Assembly: GCF_029639405.1 (NCBI RefSeq)
Contig: NZ_CP121274.1
Span: forward strand, 3,596,001 to 3,660,000
Origin: Microbacterium proteolyticum
Lineage (GTDB): Bacteria > Actinomycetota > Actinomycetes > Actinomycetales > Microbacteriaceae
Direction: 5' to 3'
DNA: 64,000 nucleotides
The position numbers were made by a program, and so were the translations under genes. A model generated the notes under the pieces. It was given only the letters and a program-made list of their open reading frames with translations. It was not told where the DNA came from and ran no database searches. Of the stretch, positions 43,523-53,740 are shown piece by piece (within the stretch, counting starts at the first letter, position 1; each line of letters begins with the position of its first letter).

Positions 43523-45691
43523 ATGATCGAACACGACGTACTCGACGCGGGCTTGGGCGATGCGGACGACGACGACTTCGACGAGGCGGTAGAGGCTGCC
43601 GACGAGCAGCTGCCCGACAGCCGGTACCTCGACCGCGAGATCAGCTGGCTGGCGTTCAACCAGCGCGTGCTCGAGCTCGCCGAGGACCCGACGGTCCCCG
43701 TCCTCGAACGCGCCAACTTCCTCGCGATCTTCGCCAGCAACCTCGACGAGTTCTTCATGGTGCGCGTCGCCGGCCTGAAGCGGCGCATCGTCACGGGTCT
43801 CGCCGTGCCGACCAACGTCGGTCGCGCCCCGCTGGACGTGCTCGCCGACATCTCGGCCGAGGCCCACCGCCTGCAGCTCCGGCACGCCGCCGCATGGACG
43901 GATCAGGTACGCCCCGCACTGGCCGACGCCGGCATCGAGGTCGTGTCGTGGAACTCGCTCGACGAGGACTCCGCGGCGCGGCTCACCGAGTACTTCCAGC
44001 GCAACGTCTTCCCGGTCCTGATGCCCCTGGCCGTCGACCCGGCGCACCCCTTCCCGTACATCTCCGGGCTCTCGCTGAACCTCGCGATCCGCATCCGCAA
44101 CGCGCGTACGGGTCGACAGGAGTTCGCACGCCTGAAGGTGCCGCCGATGCTCCCCCGCTTCGTCGAGGTGCCGGGCGACGGCCCCGGCGTGCGCTACCTC
44201 CCCCTTGAAGAGCTCATCTCCAACCACCTCGGCGACCTGTTCCCGGGCATGGAGGTGCTCGACCACCACGCGTTCCGCCTCACCCGCAACGAGGACATGA
44301 CGATCGAGGAGGACGAGACCGAGAACCTGATCCAGGCGCTCGAGGCCGAACTCCTGCGCCGCCGGTTCGGGCCGCCCATCCGCCTCGAGATCACCGAGGA
44401 CATGGACGACCTGACGCGCGACCTGCTCCTCAGCGAGCTCGACATCACCGAGCAGGAGGTGTACCGGCTGCCGGGCGCCCTCGACCTGCGCGGGCTGTTC
44501 GACCTCTCGCGCATCGACCGCCCCGACCTGCACTACCCGCCGCACGTGCCGAAGACGGCCCTGGCCTTCCAGCCGGCGGAGCAGAACGGCCGGGCCGACC
44601 TGTTCGGCGCGATCCGCAAGGGCGACGTGCTCGTGCACCACCCGTACGAGTCGTTCGCGACGAGTGTGCAGGCCTTCCTCGAGCAGGCCGCGCGCGACCC
44701 CCACGTCCTCGCGATCAAGCAGACGCTGTACCGCACCTCGGGCGACAGCCCGATCGTGCAGGCGTTGATCGACGCCGCCGAGGCGGGCAAGCAGGTGCTC
44801 GCCCTGGTCGAGGTCAAGGCCCGCTTCGACGAGGCCAACAACATCGTGTGGGCACGCAAGCTCGAGAAGGCGGGCGTCCACGTGGTCTACGGCCTCGTGG
44901 GCCTGAAGACCCACTGCAAGCTCGCCCTCGTCATCCGCGAGGAAGAGGGGCGTCTGCGCCACTACAGCCACGTCGGCACGGGCAACTACAACCCCAAGAC
45001 GAGCCGCATCTACGAAGACTTCGGCCTGTTCACGGTGGACGACCAGGTCGGTCGCGACCTCACCCGCCTGTTCAACGAGCTCAGCGGGTACGCGATCGAG
45101 AAGAAGTTCAAGCGCCTTCTCGTGGCACCGCTGCACCTGCGCAAGGGCCTGCTGCGTCACATCGAACGCGAGCGCACCAACGCGCTCGAGGGGAAGCCCT
45201 CCGGCGTCCGCATCAAGGTCAACTCGATGGTCGACGAACAGATCATCGACGCCCTGTACCGGGCGAGCCAGGCAGGCGTGCCGGTCGAGGTGTGGGTGCG
45301 CGGCATCTGCTCGATCAAGCCCGGCGTCGAGGGCATGAGCGAGAACATCCGCGTGCGGTCGATCCTCGGCCGCTACCTCGAGCACTCGCGCATCTTCACG
45401 TTCGTGAACGACGGCGACCCGCAGGTGTTCATCGGCAGTGCCGACATGATGCACCGCAACCTCGACCGCCGCGTGGAGGCGCTGGTCCGCGTCGTCGACC
45501 CCAAGCAGGTGCAGGAGCTGTCCGACCTGTTCGACCTCGCGATGGACGACGGCACGAGCTCATGGCACCTCGGTCCCGAGGGCGAGTGGACGCGCCACAG
45601 CGTCGATGCCGACGGCGCGCCGCTGATCGACCTGCAGGAGCACACGATGGCGCGGGTCCAGCGCAAGCGCCGGTCGCGGGCGGTCCGGTGA
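43523..45691 (+). CDS. ppk1: Polyphosphate kinase 1
   Basis: A 722-residue enzyme with the N-terminal head ([34 protein letters not shown]), the middle region with VHHPYESF, and the two phospholipase-D-like catalytic domains holding the autophosphorylated His in [19 protein letters not shown] and the second HKD-like His region. It makes polyphosphate reversibly from ATP. The ATG at 43523 follows AATGAT by six bases, consistent with leaderless expression; a GTG two codons upstream is an alternative. The downstream Nudix gene overlaps as GTGA. The placement near PhoU and Pst genes suggests phosphate control. Confidence 0.94.
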   Translation: MIEHDVLDAGLGDADDDDFDEAVEAADEQLPDSRYLDREISWLAFNQRVLELAEDPTVPVLERANFLAIFASNLDEFFMVRVAGLKRRIVTGLAVPTNVGRAPLDVLADISAEAHRLQLRHAAAWTDQVRPALADAGIEVVSWNSLDEDSAARLTEYFQRNVFPVLMPLAVDPAHPFPYISGLSLNLAIRIRNARTGRQEFARLKVPPMLPRFVEVPGDGPGVRYLPLEELISNHLGDLFPGMEVLDHHAFRLTRNEDMTIEEDETENLIQALEAELLRRRFGPPIRLEITEDMDDLTRDLLLSELDITEQEVYRLPGALDLRGLFDLSRIDRPDLHYPPHVPKTALAFQPAEQNGRADLFGAIRKGDVLVHHPYESFATSVQAFLEQAARDPHVLAIKQTLYRTSGDSPIVQALIDAAEAGKQVLALVEVKARFDEANNIVWARKLEKAGVHVVYGLVGLKTHCKLALVIREEEGRLRHYSHVGTGNYNPKTSRIYEDFGLFTVDDQVGRDLTRLFNELSGYAIEKKFKRLLVAPLHLRKGLLRHIERERTNALEGKPSGVRIKVNSMVDEQIIDALYRASQAGVPVEVWVRGICSIKPGVEGMSENIRVRSILGRYLEHSRIFTFVNDGDPQVFIGSADMMHRNLDRRVEALVRVVDPKQVQELSDLFDLAMDDGTSSWHLGPEGEWTRHSVDADGAPLIDLQEHTMARVQRKRRSRAVR

Positions 45692-46626
45692 CCGAAACCG
45701 CCGTCTACGCCGCGGGCGGTGTGGTCTGGCGCATGGTCGAGGGCAAGTACCGCGTCCTCCTCATCCATCGCACCAAGTACCGCGACGTGACGCTCCCCAA
45801 GGGCAAGGTCGACCCCGGCGAGACGCTGGCCGAGACCGCCGTGCGCGAGATCCGGGAAGAGACCGGCATCCGGGTCTCGCTCGGCGTGCCCGTGGGCGTC
45901 TCGCGGTACCGGATGCCGAGTTCGCGGACGAAGATCGTCCACTACTGGGCGGCGGAGGCAACCGACGCGGCGGTGCGCACCTCGACGTTCGTGCCGAACA
46001 AGGAGATCGCCGCGATCGAGTGGGTGGGGCTGAAGAAGGCGCGCAAGCACCTCAGCTACCCGGTCGACATCGAGATCCTCGACGAATTCGTTCGCCTGGT
46101 GGACGAGCACGCCCTCCCGACGTTCCCGATCATCGCGTTGCGCCACGCCAAGGCCCGCACCCGCGAGGAGTGGAACCAAGAGGATGCCGCGCGCCCGCTG
46201 AGTCCGCGCGGCCGGCGTCAGGCGAACGCGATCGTCGGTCCGCTGCTCGCGTTCGGCGTGCGACGGATCGTCTCGAGCCCGGCCGAGCGCTGCGTCCGCA
46301 CCGTCGTGCCGTTGTCCGCCGCTCTCGCGCAGCGCGTGCAGATGTCGGAGGCGATCAGCCAGGACGCGTGGGAGGAGGGACGCAGCGACGCCCGCAGCGT
46401 CGTCGGGGAACGCGTCCGCGCCCGCAAGCCCGTGGTTCTCGCCAGCCACGGCCCGGTGCTGCCCGACATCATGCACGAGCTCGCCCTCGCGACCGGCACG
46501 ATGCGCGGTTCCTACCTCGGCAGCTCGTCGGCCCTCGAGCCGGCCGCCTTCTCGGTGGCGCACATCCCGGTCGCCCACCCCGGGTCGGGCATCGTCGCGA
46601 TCGAGACGCACGAGCCGCAGGTGTGA
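45688..46626 (+). CDS. Nudix hydrolase fused to a histidine-phosphatase domain (MutT1-like)
   Basis: A 312-residue protein. Residues 1 to about 140 carry a perfect Nudix box, [20 protein letters not shown] plus TGI. From about 145 a phosphoglycerate-mutase-like phosphatase domain starts with [15 protein letters not shown], with SPAERCVRT and [10 protein letters not shown]. Mycobacterial MutT1 has this layout and degrades 8-oxo-dGTP and dinucleoside polyphosphates. The GTG start overlaps the ppk1 stop (GTGA), a pairing also known in mycobacteria, which hints at a link between polyphosphate and nucleotide-pool cleaning. It is followed by another GTGA overlap. Confidence 0.9.
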   Translation: MTETAVYAAGGVVWRMVEGKYRVLLIHRTKYRDVTLPKGKVDPGETLAETAVREIREETGIRVSLGVPVGVSRYRMPSSRTKIVHYWAAEATDAAVRTSTFVPNKEIAAIEWVGLKKARKHLSYPVDIEILDEFVRLVDEHALPTFPIIALRHAKARTREEWNQEDAARPLSPRGRRQANAIVGPLLAFGVRRIVSSPAERCVRTVVPLSAALAQRVQMSEAISQDAWEEGRSDARSVVGERVRARKPVVLASHGPVLPDIMHELALATGTMRGSYLGSSSALEPAAFSVAHIPVAHPGSGIVAIETHEPQV

Positions 46627-47141
46627 CGCTCCCCGCGGAGATGTCCGTCACGTGGCGCCGTGTTCCCGCGGGCGTCGAGCGCCGCACGGTCTCGCGCGCG
46701 CTGCTCGGGGAACTCCTCCCCGGGGCGACGTTCGCGTCGCGGTGTCCGCGTTGCGGCGGCGACCACGGTCGCGTGCACGTCGGGGGGACGGATGCCACCG
46801 TGTCGGTCTCGTACGCGGAGGGATGGGCGGTCGTGGTCACGGCGCCCGGATGGCGGCGCGTCGGGCTGGATGCCGTCCCCGCCTCAGCATCGGGATTCGA
46901 CCACGTCCTGCCGGGCGGAGACGCCCGGTCGTGGGCGCGAGTGGAGGCCGTCCTCAAGGTCGACGGCCGCGGGCTGGCCGTCGATCCGCTCCGCGTGCGG
47001 TTCGCCGACTCGGTCGTGCCCGGTGCGGAATGGACCGCGTCGATCGACGACGGCGCCACCCTGGTGGGCTGGGACGTCGCCGGTCCATCCGGCGTCATCC
47101 TGGCCGTGGCTGCCGATCCCGGCGCCGCGCATCCTCGGTGA
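46623..47141 (+). CDS. Sfp-type 4'-phosphopantetheinyl transferase-like protein, partly degenerate
   Basis: A 172-residue protein that matches the small actinobacterial PPTase pattern: SRCPRCGGDHGRV (CxxCGxxHGR), TVSVSYAEGWAVVV (normally VSLSHA), RVGLDAVP (normally VGxDxE) and SWARVEAVLKVDGRGLAVDP (normally WxxKEAxxKxxGxGL). The Asp of the first magnesium motif and the Glu of the second are kept, but the second acidic residue of GxDxE is Val and the Lys of KEA is Val, so activity is uncertain. The GTG start overlaps the Nudix stop. The carrier-protein-containing NRPS lies 1.4 kb away, which makes it a candidate activator. Confidence 0.6.
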   Translation: MTLPAEMSVTWRRVPAGVERRTVSRALLGELLPGATFASRCPRCGGDHGRVHVGGTDATVSVSYAEGWAVVVTAPGWRRVGLDAVPASASGFDHVLPGGDARSWARVEAVLKVDGRGLAVDPLRVRFADSVVPGAEWTASIDDGATLVGWDVAGPSGVILAVAADPGAAHPR

Positions 47142-47213
47142 TCCGCACGACCTCAGCGCCCCGGCATCCCGCTCGACTCACCGGCCGCGAATCGCTGAGG
47201 ATGCGTCGCGGCG

Positions 47214-48512
47214 TCAGCGGAGCGGGGGCAGCTCGACGCGATCGATCCAGCGCGACAGTAGGTCGACGGCATCCGCTCCCCCCGCCGCGAGGACGGCGGC
47301 GCGGAAGTCGTCGGTGCCGACGAGGGCGTGGCGGTGGGCGGCCGTCCACGCGCGGACGAGGTCGAAGAACCGGCCGTCGCCCAGGCTCCGCCGCAGGGCG
47401 TGGAGCGCGAGCGCGCCGCGCTTGTACACGCGGTCGTCGAACATGTCGTCGGGACCGGGGTCGATCAGCAGCAGATCCTGCGGCTTCGCGGCCAGCCGCG
47501 CGTAGTGACCGCGCGCGCAATCGTCGGCCGAACGGCCACCGGACGCCTCGGACCACAGCCACTCGGAGTAGCAGGCGAAGCCCTCGTTCAGCCAGATGTC
47601 GCGCCAGCGGGCGATCCCGACGCTGTTGCCGAACCACTGGTGGGCGAGCTCGTGCGCGATGAGGCGCTGCGCCGCGGGCACGAGGTGGTTCATGCCGAAA
47701 ACGGCGAGTCCCTGCGCCTCGAGGGGGATCTCCAGCTCGTCGGCCGTGACGACGAGCGCGCAGGCCTCCTGCGGGTACGGCCCGAACAGGCGGTCGAAGA
47801 CCCGCAGCATCTCGGGCACGGGAGCGAAGGCGCGGTCCGCGGCGGCCGTGAGCGCCGGCGGCGCGGTGACGGTCACCGCGGGGACACCCGCGACACCGGA
47901 TCCCGCGAGGACGCCGCTGCGGTAGCGGCCCACGTGGACGGCCGCGAGGTACGTGGCCGTCGGCACGTCGGACGTGAACGTCGTCGTCACCCGTCCCCCG
48001 CGGCGGCTCGCCGCGCCCGGCACTCCGGTGGCGGCGACCGTGTAGCCGTCGTCGACGGTGATCCGCATCGTCATGGTGGCCCGGTCATCGGGGCGATCGT
48101 TGCACGGGAACCAGGTGGGGGCGCCGATCGGCTGCCCCGCCACGAGGGCACCGTCGGTGAGCTCCTCCCAGCCGACCGCGCCCCAGCGCGAGCGCCGGGG
48201 ACCGGGAGCACCCGCGTAGGCCACCTCGACCTCGAACGTCTCCCCCGCCGTGATCGGCCGGGGCGCCGCCACCCGCAGCTTCCCGGCCGCGGCCGAGAAC
48301 CGCGCGGGAGCACCACCGACGCGGACGCGCGCCGCGCGGAGCCCGACGAGATCGAGGACCACGGTCGTCAGGTCCTCGGCGGCGACGGCCGCGATGACCG
48401 CCGTCCCCTGCAGGCGGTTCGTGCGGACGCGGTAGTCGAGGGTGAGGTCGTACGAAGCCACGTCGTAGCCGGCGTCGCCGCTCTGCGGGGCGTACGGGTC
48501 GACGCCGCTCAC
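47214..48512 (-). CDS. M1-family zinc metallopeptidase
   Basis: A 432-residue aminopeptidase-N-like protein with a beta-saddle N-terminal domain and a thermolysin-like catalytic domain. Zinc ligands are in HELAHQWFG (H287, H291) and NEGFACYSEWLW (E310). The substrate-recognition GAMEN motif is replaced by EAQGLAVFG, typical of a divergent actinobacterial branch, and the large C-terminal HEAT-like domain of classical members is absent, so the enzyme is short for M1. No signal peptide. GTG at 48512 overlaps the NRPS stop (GTGA), so both are one transcript; its role may be linked to the peptide or amide made there. Confidence 0.85.
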   Translation of the reverse strand: MSGVDPYAPQSGDAGYDVASYDLTLDYRVRTNRLQGTAVIAAVAAEDLTTVVLDLVGLRAARVRVGGAPARFSAAAGKLRVAAPRPITAGETFEVEVAYAGAPGPRRSRWGAVGWEELTDGALVAGQPIGAPTWFPCNDRPDDRATMTMRITVDDGYTVAATGVPGAASRRGGRVTTTFTSDVPTATYLAAVHVGRYRSGVLAGSGVAGVPAVTVTAPPALTAAADRAFAPVPEMLRVFDRLFGPYPQEACALVVTADELEIPLEAQGLAVFGMNHLVPAAQRLIAHELAHQWFGNSVGIARWRDIWLNEGFACYSEWLWSEASGGRSADDCARGHYARLAAKPQDLLLIDPGPDDMFDDRVYKRGALALHALRRSLGDGRFFDLVRAWTAAHRHALVGTDDFRAAVLAAGGADAVDLLSRWIDRVELPPLR

Positions 48513-51500
48513 GTGGTCGACTGGTACGCGCGCACCTTTACCGCGCGCCAGGGGCCGATGGGGTTGCCGCTCCACCGCGAGCCGACCGGGACGGTCTCGC
48601 CCCGCATCACGAGCGAGGCGGGCCCGACGGTCGCGTGCGCCCCGAGCGTCGATGCGGGCAGCACCACGCTGTGCGGCCCGAGGGTCGCACCGGGTTCGAG
48701 CTCGACGGTGTCCATACTCATGATTCGATCATGGAAAAGGTGGGTCTGGACGACGCACCCGCGGTTGACGGTCGATGCGTCGCCGAGAGTGACCAGATCA
48801 GGCTCGGGCAGCCAGTAGCTCTCGCACCACACGCCGCGTCCGATGCGGGCGCCCAGGCTCCGCAGCCAGATCGCGAGCGCCGGGGTGCCGGCGGCGGCGC
48901 GCGCGAACCACGGCGCCGCGACCATCTCTGTGAACGTGTCCGACACCTCGGTGCGCCAGACGAAGCTCGACCACAGCGGCTGCTCCCCCGCCCGGATGAC
49001 GCCGACGATCGCCCACTTCGCCGCGGTGGAGACGGCCGCGGCGACCGCGCCGGCGAGCAGCAGCACGAGCCCGGAGAGCAACAGCGTCCACACGGGCCCC
49101 GTCGTCTCCCACAGCCCGGCGAGCGCGAACAGCACGCCGAGCCCGATCGCGCACGTCACGACCACGGGGACGAAACGGCCCAGCTCCCAGAGCGTGCGCG
49201 CCAGACGCAGCCCCGGGCCGGGGTTGTACGTGCGGGACTCGTCACCGGTGGCCGAGAGGCGCCGTAGCCGCACGGCGGGCGAGCCGAGCCACGACGAGCC
49301 GGGCTTGGCCTTCAGCGGCGCCGCCGACAGCACGGCGACGAGACCGTCGCGCGGCACGCGGTGACCGGGCGCCGCCATGCCGGAGTTGCCGAGGAACGCC
49401 CGCTTGCCGATGCGCACCGAGCCGACGCGCAGCCACCCGGCGCGCAGTTCGTACGACGCCACCATCGTGTCGTCGGCGAGGAAGGCCCCGTCCTCGATGC
49501 GCGCCATCGTCGGCAGGAGGAGGACCGTGGATGCCTCCACGTCCCGGCCCACGCGGGCGCCCAGCATCCGCAGCCAGACGGGGGTGAAGAGGCTCGAGTA
49601 AAGGGGGAAGAGAATCGTGCGCGCCGAGTCCAGCAGCCGCTCGATCGTCCACGCCTGCCACGCGACGCGGCTGCGCACGGGGAACGTGCCCTCGACGAGA
49701 CCGATCGAGAACAGCCGGACGAGCAGGACGACGGATGCCGCGAACACCAGGCCGGTGACGGCGACGCCGGGCACCAGCCACGCGAAGGCGGCCCCTGCCG
49801 CGGCGGCGAGGGAGTCGGCATCCCGCATGCCCTGTGCGACGACGAGTCCCCCGACGGCGAACGACAGCAGTGGGAGAAGCGCGAGGAGCAGGGCGGAGGA
49901 CGCGTACGCCCACAGCCAGCGCGTGGGAGCGGACGGCCGTTCGGTGGGCCAGCCCTTCGCGGTGCCCCCGACGCGGACGGCCGGAGAGCCGGCCCAGGAC
50001 TGGTCGGCCTTGACGCGCCCGAACACCGCGGATCCCGGCGCGATCTCCGCCCGTCGCCCGATGCGGGTGCCCGGGGCCAGGGTGGAGCGCGCCCCGACCG
50101 TGGCCTCGCTCCCGATCCGCACCTCGCCGATGCGCACGAGGTCTCCGTCGATCCAGTAGCCGGTGAGGTCGACCTCGGGTTCTATCGAGGCGCCGTCGCC
50201 GACCACGAGCATGCCGGTCACCGGGGGCAGCGCGTGAAGGTCGACGTTGCGACCGATCCGGGCCCCCAGGGCACGGGCGTAGTACGACACCCACGGTGCG
50301 CCGGCGAGCCCGACGGCATCCACCTGGGCGGCGATCTGCTCGGCCAGCCACAGGCGCACGTGCACGCCACCGCCGCGGGGGTAGTCGCCGGGGCGGACCC
50401 CGGCCAGGAGCAGCCGGGCCGAGGCGACGGCGATCGCCATGCGGCCGAACGGCGTGGCGAACACGACGAGCCCGACCAGGAGCACGGGCCAGGGCACGGA
50501 CGGCAGCACCTCGAAGCCCGGGACGAGCTGAAGGATCGCCGACGCGGTGAGGAGGTACAACAGCCACCGCACCCCCGAGAGGATGAAGAGCGGGGCGCCG
50601 AGGAGCGTCTGCACCCACTGCGTCGCCCGGGGCGTCGGCGTCGGCCGGTGGAACGCCGCCGGGGCGTCGTCCGTGAGCTGCGGGCCGAGGGCCTTGGCCA
50701 TCGCCCCGAGGCGGGGCACGTCGTAGATGTCGGCGACCGAGAACTCCGGAACGCGCGTGCGGATGCGCGAGACCAGCTGCGCCGCCGCCAACGAGCCGCC
50801 GCCGAGGTCGAAGAAGTCGGCTTTGCGCTCGGTGACGGGCAGGCCGAGCACCGCCTGCCACTGCTCGGCGAGCCAGATCTCGTCGGTCGAGAAGTCGGTC
50901 GGGGCGGGGGCGTCGACGCCCGGGAGCGGCCACGGCAGTGCCGCCCGGTCGACCTTTCCGGACGTGCGGACGGGCAGCTCGTCGACGACCCCGAGCAACG
51001 GGATCGTCGCGGCGGGGAGACGTTCGGCGAGCGCGGCACGCGCGGCGGCGCGGTCCAGCTCCGCACCCTCCTCCATCACGAGGTAGCCGACGAGGATCGG
51101 CACCCCGGCCTCGGTCGTGCGCACCGCGACGGTCGCGGCGTGCACCTGCGGCAGGTCCTGCAGCGCCGATTCCACCTCGCCCAGCTCGATGCGGCGCCCG
51201 CCGACCTTCACCTGGTCGTCTGCGCGCCCCTGAAAGACGAGCCCCGCGCTCTCGAAGCGGACGAGGTCGCCCGAGCGGTAGGCCCGCTCCCACCCGAGGG
51301 TCGGCATCGGCGCGTACTTCTCGGCATCTTTCGCCGGGTCCAGGTAGCGGGCGAGGCCCACGCCCCCGATGATCAGTTCGCCGACCTCGCCCTCGGCGAC
51401 GGGCTGCCCCTCGGCGTCGACGACGGCGAGCGCCCACCCGTCGAGCGGGAGGCCGATGCGCACCGGCAGGGTTCCGTCCAGCGGCGCGGCGCACGCGACG

Positions 51501-52447
51501 ACCGTGGCCTCGGTGGGGCCGTACGTGTTCCAGACCTCACGGCCCTCGGCGACGAGGCGGGCCGAGAGCTCGGGCGGGCAGGCTTCGCCGCCGAAGATCA
51601 GCAGGCGCACGTTCTCGATCGAGTCCGCCGGCCACATCGCCGCGAGGGTGGGCACGGTGGAGACGACGGAGATGCCCTGACGCAGCAGCCAGGGTGCGAG
51701 GTCCTCGCCCGAGCGCACGAGCGAGCGCGGCGCGGGGACGAGGCAGGCGCCGTGCCCCCACGCCAGCCACATCTCCTCGCAGGACGCGTCGAAGGCGACC
51801 GAGAGACCGGCGAGCACGCGGTCGCCCGGGCCGAGGGGGTCGCCCTGCAGGAACAGGCGCGCCTCGGCCTCGACGAACGCCGCGGCCGAACGATGCGTGA
51901 CGGCCACGCCCTTGGGCACCCCGGTCGAGCCCGACGTGAAGATGATCCAGGCGTCGTCGTCGACCGTCGGCGGCGCGACGATCGGGACGGCGTTGGTGCT
52001 GGGGTGCGGTGCGTCCCCGTCGTACAGACGCACGAGCGCGTCGCCGGCTGCGACGAACTCGCCGTCGCCGGCGATGATGCCTCTCACCCCGGCCTCGCCG
52101 AACACGAGACGGGCGCGCTCATCGGGGTCGTCGGCATCCACCGGCACGTAGGCGGCGCCCGCCGCCATCACGGCGAGGATCGAGACGTACAGCTCCTTCG
52201 AGCCCGACGGCATCCGGACGCCGACCCGGTCGCCCCGGCGCACACCGGCCTCGTGCAGCGACGCCGCGGTACGCCAGACGCGCGCGAGCAGCTCGCGGTA
52301 GCTGAGGGCACCCGAGCCGTCGTCGATGGCGGAGGCCTCTGGATGCCGTGCGGCCACCTCTGCCAGGATGTCGATCAGCGTGCGCGGCGATGCGGCGGCA
52401 CTCGTACGGTCGAGCAGCTCTTGGCCGGAAAACGCGGGGGTCGTCAC
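48509..52447 (-). CDS. Pls/PosA-type membrane NRPS: adenylation, carrier and tandem hexapeptide domains
   Basis: A 1312-residue protein. The adenylation domain (about 1-500) has core motifs IIFTSGSTGVPKGV, FDASCEEMW, FGGEACPPE, NTYGPTEATV, YRSGDLV, DDQVKVGGRRIELGEVE and TSGKVDRAAL. A carrier domain follows with the phosphopantetheine Ser in DFFDLGGGSLAAAQL. There is no condensation or thioesterase domain. The C-terminal half alternates six or so membrane helices with left-handed beta-helix (hexapeptide) tandem domains, the layout of epsilon-poly-L-lysine synthetase Pls. The FDAS Asp indicates an alpha-amino-acid substrate. GTG at 52447 is preferred because a -10 TACGCT lies eight bases upstream; a GTG at 52495 is the alternative. 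It is followed by an M1 peptidase gene with overlap. Confidence 0.85.
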   Translation of the reverse strand: MTTPAFSGQELLDRTSAAASPRTLIDILAEVAARHPEASAIDDGSGALSYRELLARVWRTAASLHEAGVRRGDRVGVRMPSGSKELYVSILAVMAAGAAYVPVDADDPDERARLVFGEAGVRGIIAGDGEFVAAGDALVRLYDGDAPHPSTNAVPIVAPPTVDDDAWIIFTSGSTGVPKGVAVTHRSAAAFVEAEARLFLQGDPLGPGDRVLAGLSVAFDASCEEMWLAWGHGACLVPAPRSLVRSGEDLAPWLLRQGISVVSTVPTLAAMWPADSIENVRLLIFGGEACPPELSARLVAEGREVWNTYGPTEATVVACAAPLDGTLPVRIGLPLDGWALAVVDAEGQPVAEGEVGELIIGGVGLARYLDPAKDAEKYAPMPTLGWERAYRSGDLVRFESAGLVFQGRADDQVKVGGRRIELGEVESALQDLPQVHAATVAVRTTEAGVPILVGYLVMEEGAELDRAAARAALAERLPAATIPLLGVVDELPVRTSGKVDRAALPWPLPGVDAPAPTDFSTDEIWLAEQWQAVLGLPVTERKADFFDLGGGSLAAAQLVSRIRTRVPEFSVADIYDVPRLGAMAKALGPQLTDDAPAAFHRPTPTPRATQWVQTLLGAPLFILSGVRWLLYLLTASAILQLVPGFEVLPSVPWPVLLVGLVVFATPFGRMAIAVASARLLLAGVRPGDYPRGGGVHVRLWLAEQIAAQVDAVGLAGAPWVSYYARALGARIGRNVDLHALPPVTGMLVVGDGASIEPEVDLTGYWIDGDLVRIGEVRIGSEATVGARSTLAPGTRIGRRAEIAPGSAVFGRVKADQSWAGSPAVRVGGTAKGWPTERPSAPTRWLWAYASSALLLALLPLLSFAVGGLVVAQGMRDADSLAAAAGAAFAWLVPGVAVTGLVFAASVVLLVRLFSIGLVEGTFPVRSRVAWQAWTIERLLDSARTILFPLYSSLFTPVWLRMLGARVGRDVEASTVLLLPTMARIEDGAFLADDTMVASYELRAGWLRVGSVRIGKRAFLGNSGMAAPGHRVPRDGLVAVLSAAPLKAKPGSSWLGSPAVRLRRLSATGDESRTYNPGPGLRLARTLWELGRFVPVVVTCAIGLGVLFALAGLWETTGPVWTLLLSGLVLLLAGAVAAAVSTAAKWAIVGVIRAGEQPLWSSFVWRTEVSDTFTEMVAAPWFARAAAGTPALAIWLRSLGARIGRGVWCESYWLPEPDLVTLGDASTVNRGCVVQTHLFHDRIMSMDTVELEPGATLGPHSVVLPASTLGAHATVGPASLVMRGETVPVGSRWSGNPIGPWRAVKVRAYQSTT

Positions 52448-52455
52448 GGGGATGA

Positions 52456-52461
52456 AGCGTA
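52456..52461 (-). promoter_or_regulatory. -10 element near the Pls-like gene start
   Basis: TACGCT on the minus strand, eight bases before GTG 52447; supports the shorter start. Confidence 0.4.
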
Positions 52462-52497
52462 CACACGCCAGGAAAACACCCCGGAACGGCCGCACCG

Positions 52498-52515
52498 GTT
52501 CACCTTCCGTTCACC
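52498..52515 (+). promoter_or_regulatory. PHO box upstream of pstS
   Basis: Two direct repeats GTTCACC (52498-52504 and 52509-52515) with the 4-nt spacer TTCC, spaced 11 nt centre to centre, as in the PhoP/RegX3 operator consensus of streptomycetes and mycobacteria. It lies about 90 nt before the pstS start. Confidence 0.8.
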
Positions 52516-52605
52516 CGTGCAACGCACTTTGGTAAGAGTCGGTGTTTAGCGTGCGGGAGAACCCTGCACCGGGTTCGTGTCCCCGACATGCGAAGGATTC
52601 ACATA

Positions 52606-53727
52606 GTGAAGCTCTCCCGACTCGCCCAGCTGGGCACCGTGGCCGCCGTGGCCTCTCTCGCCCTCGCCGGTTGCTCCTCCAGCACCGGCGGCACCACGGA
52701 GTCCTCCCCCTCCGCCACCTCCTCCGACGTGGCGTTCACGATCGACCCCAACCTCGCCGGCACCATCACCGCCGGTGGATCCAGCGCCCAGGCCAACGCC
52801 CAGGCCGCGTGGACCAGCGCTTACAACGCCACCGCCAAGGGTGTGACGATCAACTACGACAAGTCGCAGGGCTCCGGTGGCGGTGTCACCAACTTCCTCA
52901 GCGGCGCGTACGACTTCGCGGGCTCCGACTCGCCCCTCAACGCCGACCAGACCACGCAGTCGCAGGCCCTCTGCACCGACGGTGGCGTGAACATCCCGAT
53001 CTACCTCGACGGTGTCGCGATCATCTTCAACATCCCCGGCGTGACCGAGCTCAAGCTCAGCGGCGAGACCATCGCCAAGATCTTCGCGCTGCAGATCACC
53101 GACTGGTCCGACCCGGCCATCACCGCCGACAACGGCACGGCCCTCGCCGCCGGTCCCATCACGACCGTCGCGCGTTCGGACGGCTCGGGCACGACCCAGA
53201 ACTTCACCAACTACCTCGCCGCGACGCAGTCGTCGGTCTGGACCTCGCCCGCGGGCAAGGACTGGCCGATCGAGGGCAACGTGTCGAAGCAGAAGGGTGG
53301 CTCGGGTGTCGTCGAGGCCGTCAAGGCGGGCTCCGGCACCATCGGCTACGCCGACCACTCGGCCGTGGGCGACCTGAAGTCGGTTGCGATCGTCGTCGAC
53401 GGCACCGCGATCCCCTTCAGCCCCGAGGCCGTCACGGCGACCTTCGAGGCCGCGGCCGTCGACGCCGACAACGGCGTCGCCGGTGACCTGTCGAAGAAGT
53501 TCGACTACACCAAGCTGACCGCCGAGACCTACCCGATCCCGCTGGTCTCGTACGCCATCACCTGCACCGAGTTCAAGGACACCAAGCAGGCCGAACTCGT
53601 GAAGTCGTACCTCGGCTTCATCACCAGCTCGCTCGGCCAGCAGGTCGCCGCGAAGAACGCCGGTTCGGCACCGCTCCCCGAGTCGGTCCTCGCGGACGCC
53701 GCGAAGACGCTCGAGGCGATCAAGTAA
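52606..53727 (+). CDS. pstS: Phosphate-binding lipoprotein PstS
   Basis: A 373-residue lipoprotein (lipobox LAGC near residue 21) that binds phosphate outside the membrane. Family motifs include TITAGGSSAQANAQAAW, GSGGGVTNFLSGAYDFAGSDSPL, VARSDGSGTTQNFTNYLAA and SYAITCTEF. GTG at 52606 is preferred because AAGGA lies upstream and KLSRLAQLG gives a normal signal peptide; ATG at 52588 (six codons earlier) is the alternative. Strong induction by phosphate starvation is expected through the PHO box. Two hairpins after the stop separate it from pstCAB. Confidence 0.95.
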   Translation: MKLSRLAQLGTVAAVASLALAGCSSSTGGTTESSPSATSSDVAFTIDPNLAGTITAGGSSAQANAQAAWTSAYNATAKGVTINYDKSQGSGGGVTNFLSGAYDFAGSDSPLNADQTTQSQALCTDGGVNIPIYLDGVAIIFNIPGVTELKLSGETIAKIFALQITDWSDPAITADNGTALAAGPITTVARSDGSGTTQNFTNYLAATQSSVWTSPAGKDWPIEGNVSKQKGGSGVVEAVKAGSGTIGYADHSAVGDLKSVAIVVDGTAIPFSPEAVTATFEAAAVDADNGVAGDLSKKFDYTKLTAETYPIPLVSYAITCTEFKDTKQAELVKSYLGFITSSLGQQVAAKNAGSAPLPESVLADAAKTLEAIK

Positions 53728-53740
53728 ACATCTCTCGGAT

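Noticed and set aside
48809..52549. Very long plus-strand frame opposite the NRPS gene (49361-52549)
   Set aside because: It is antisense to a well-supported multi-domain gene; its translation is Arg/Gly/Asp-rich without domains. High GC makes such shadows common.
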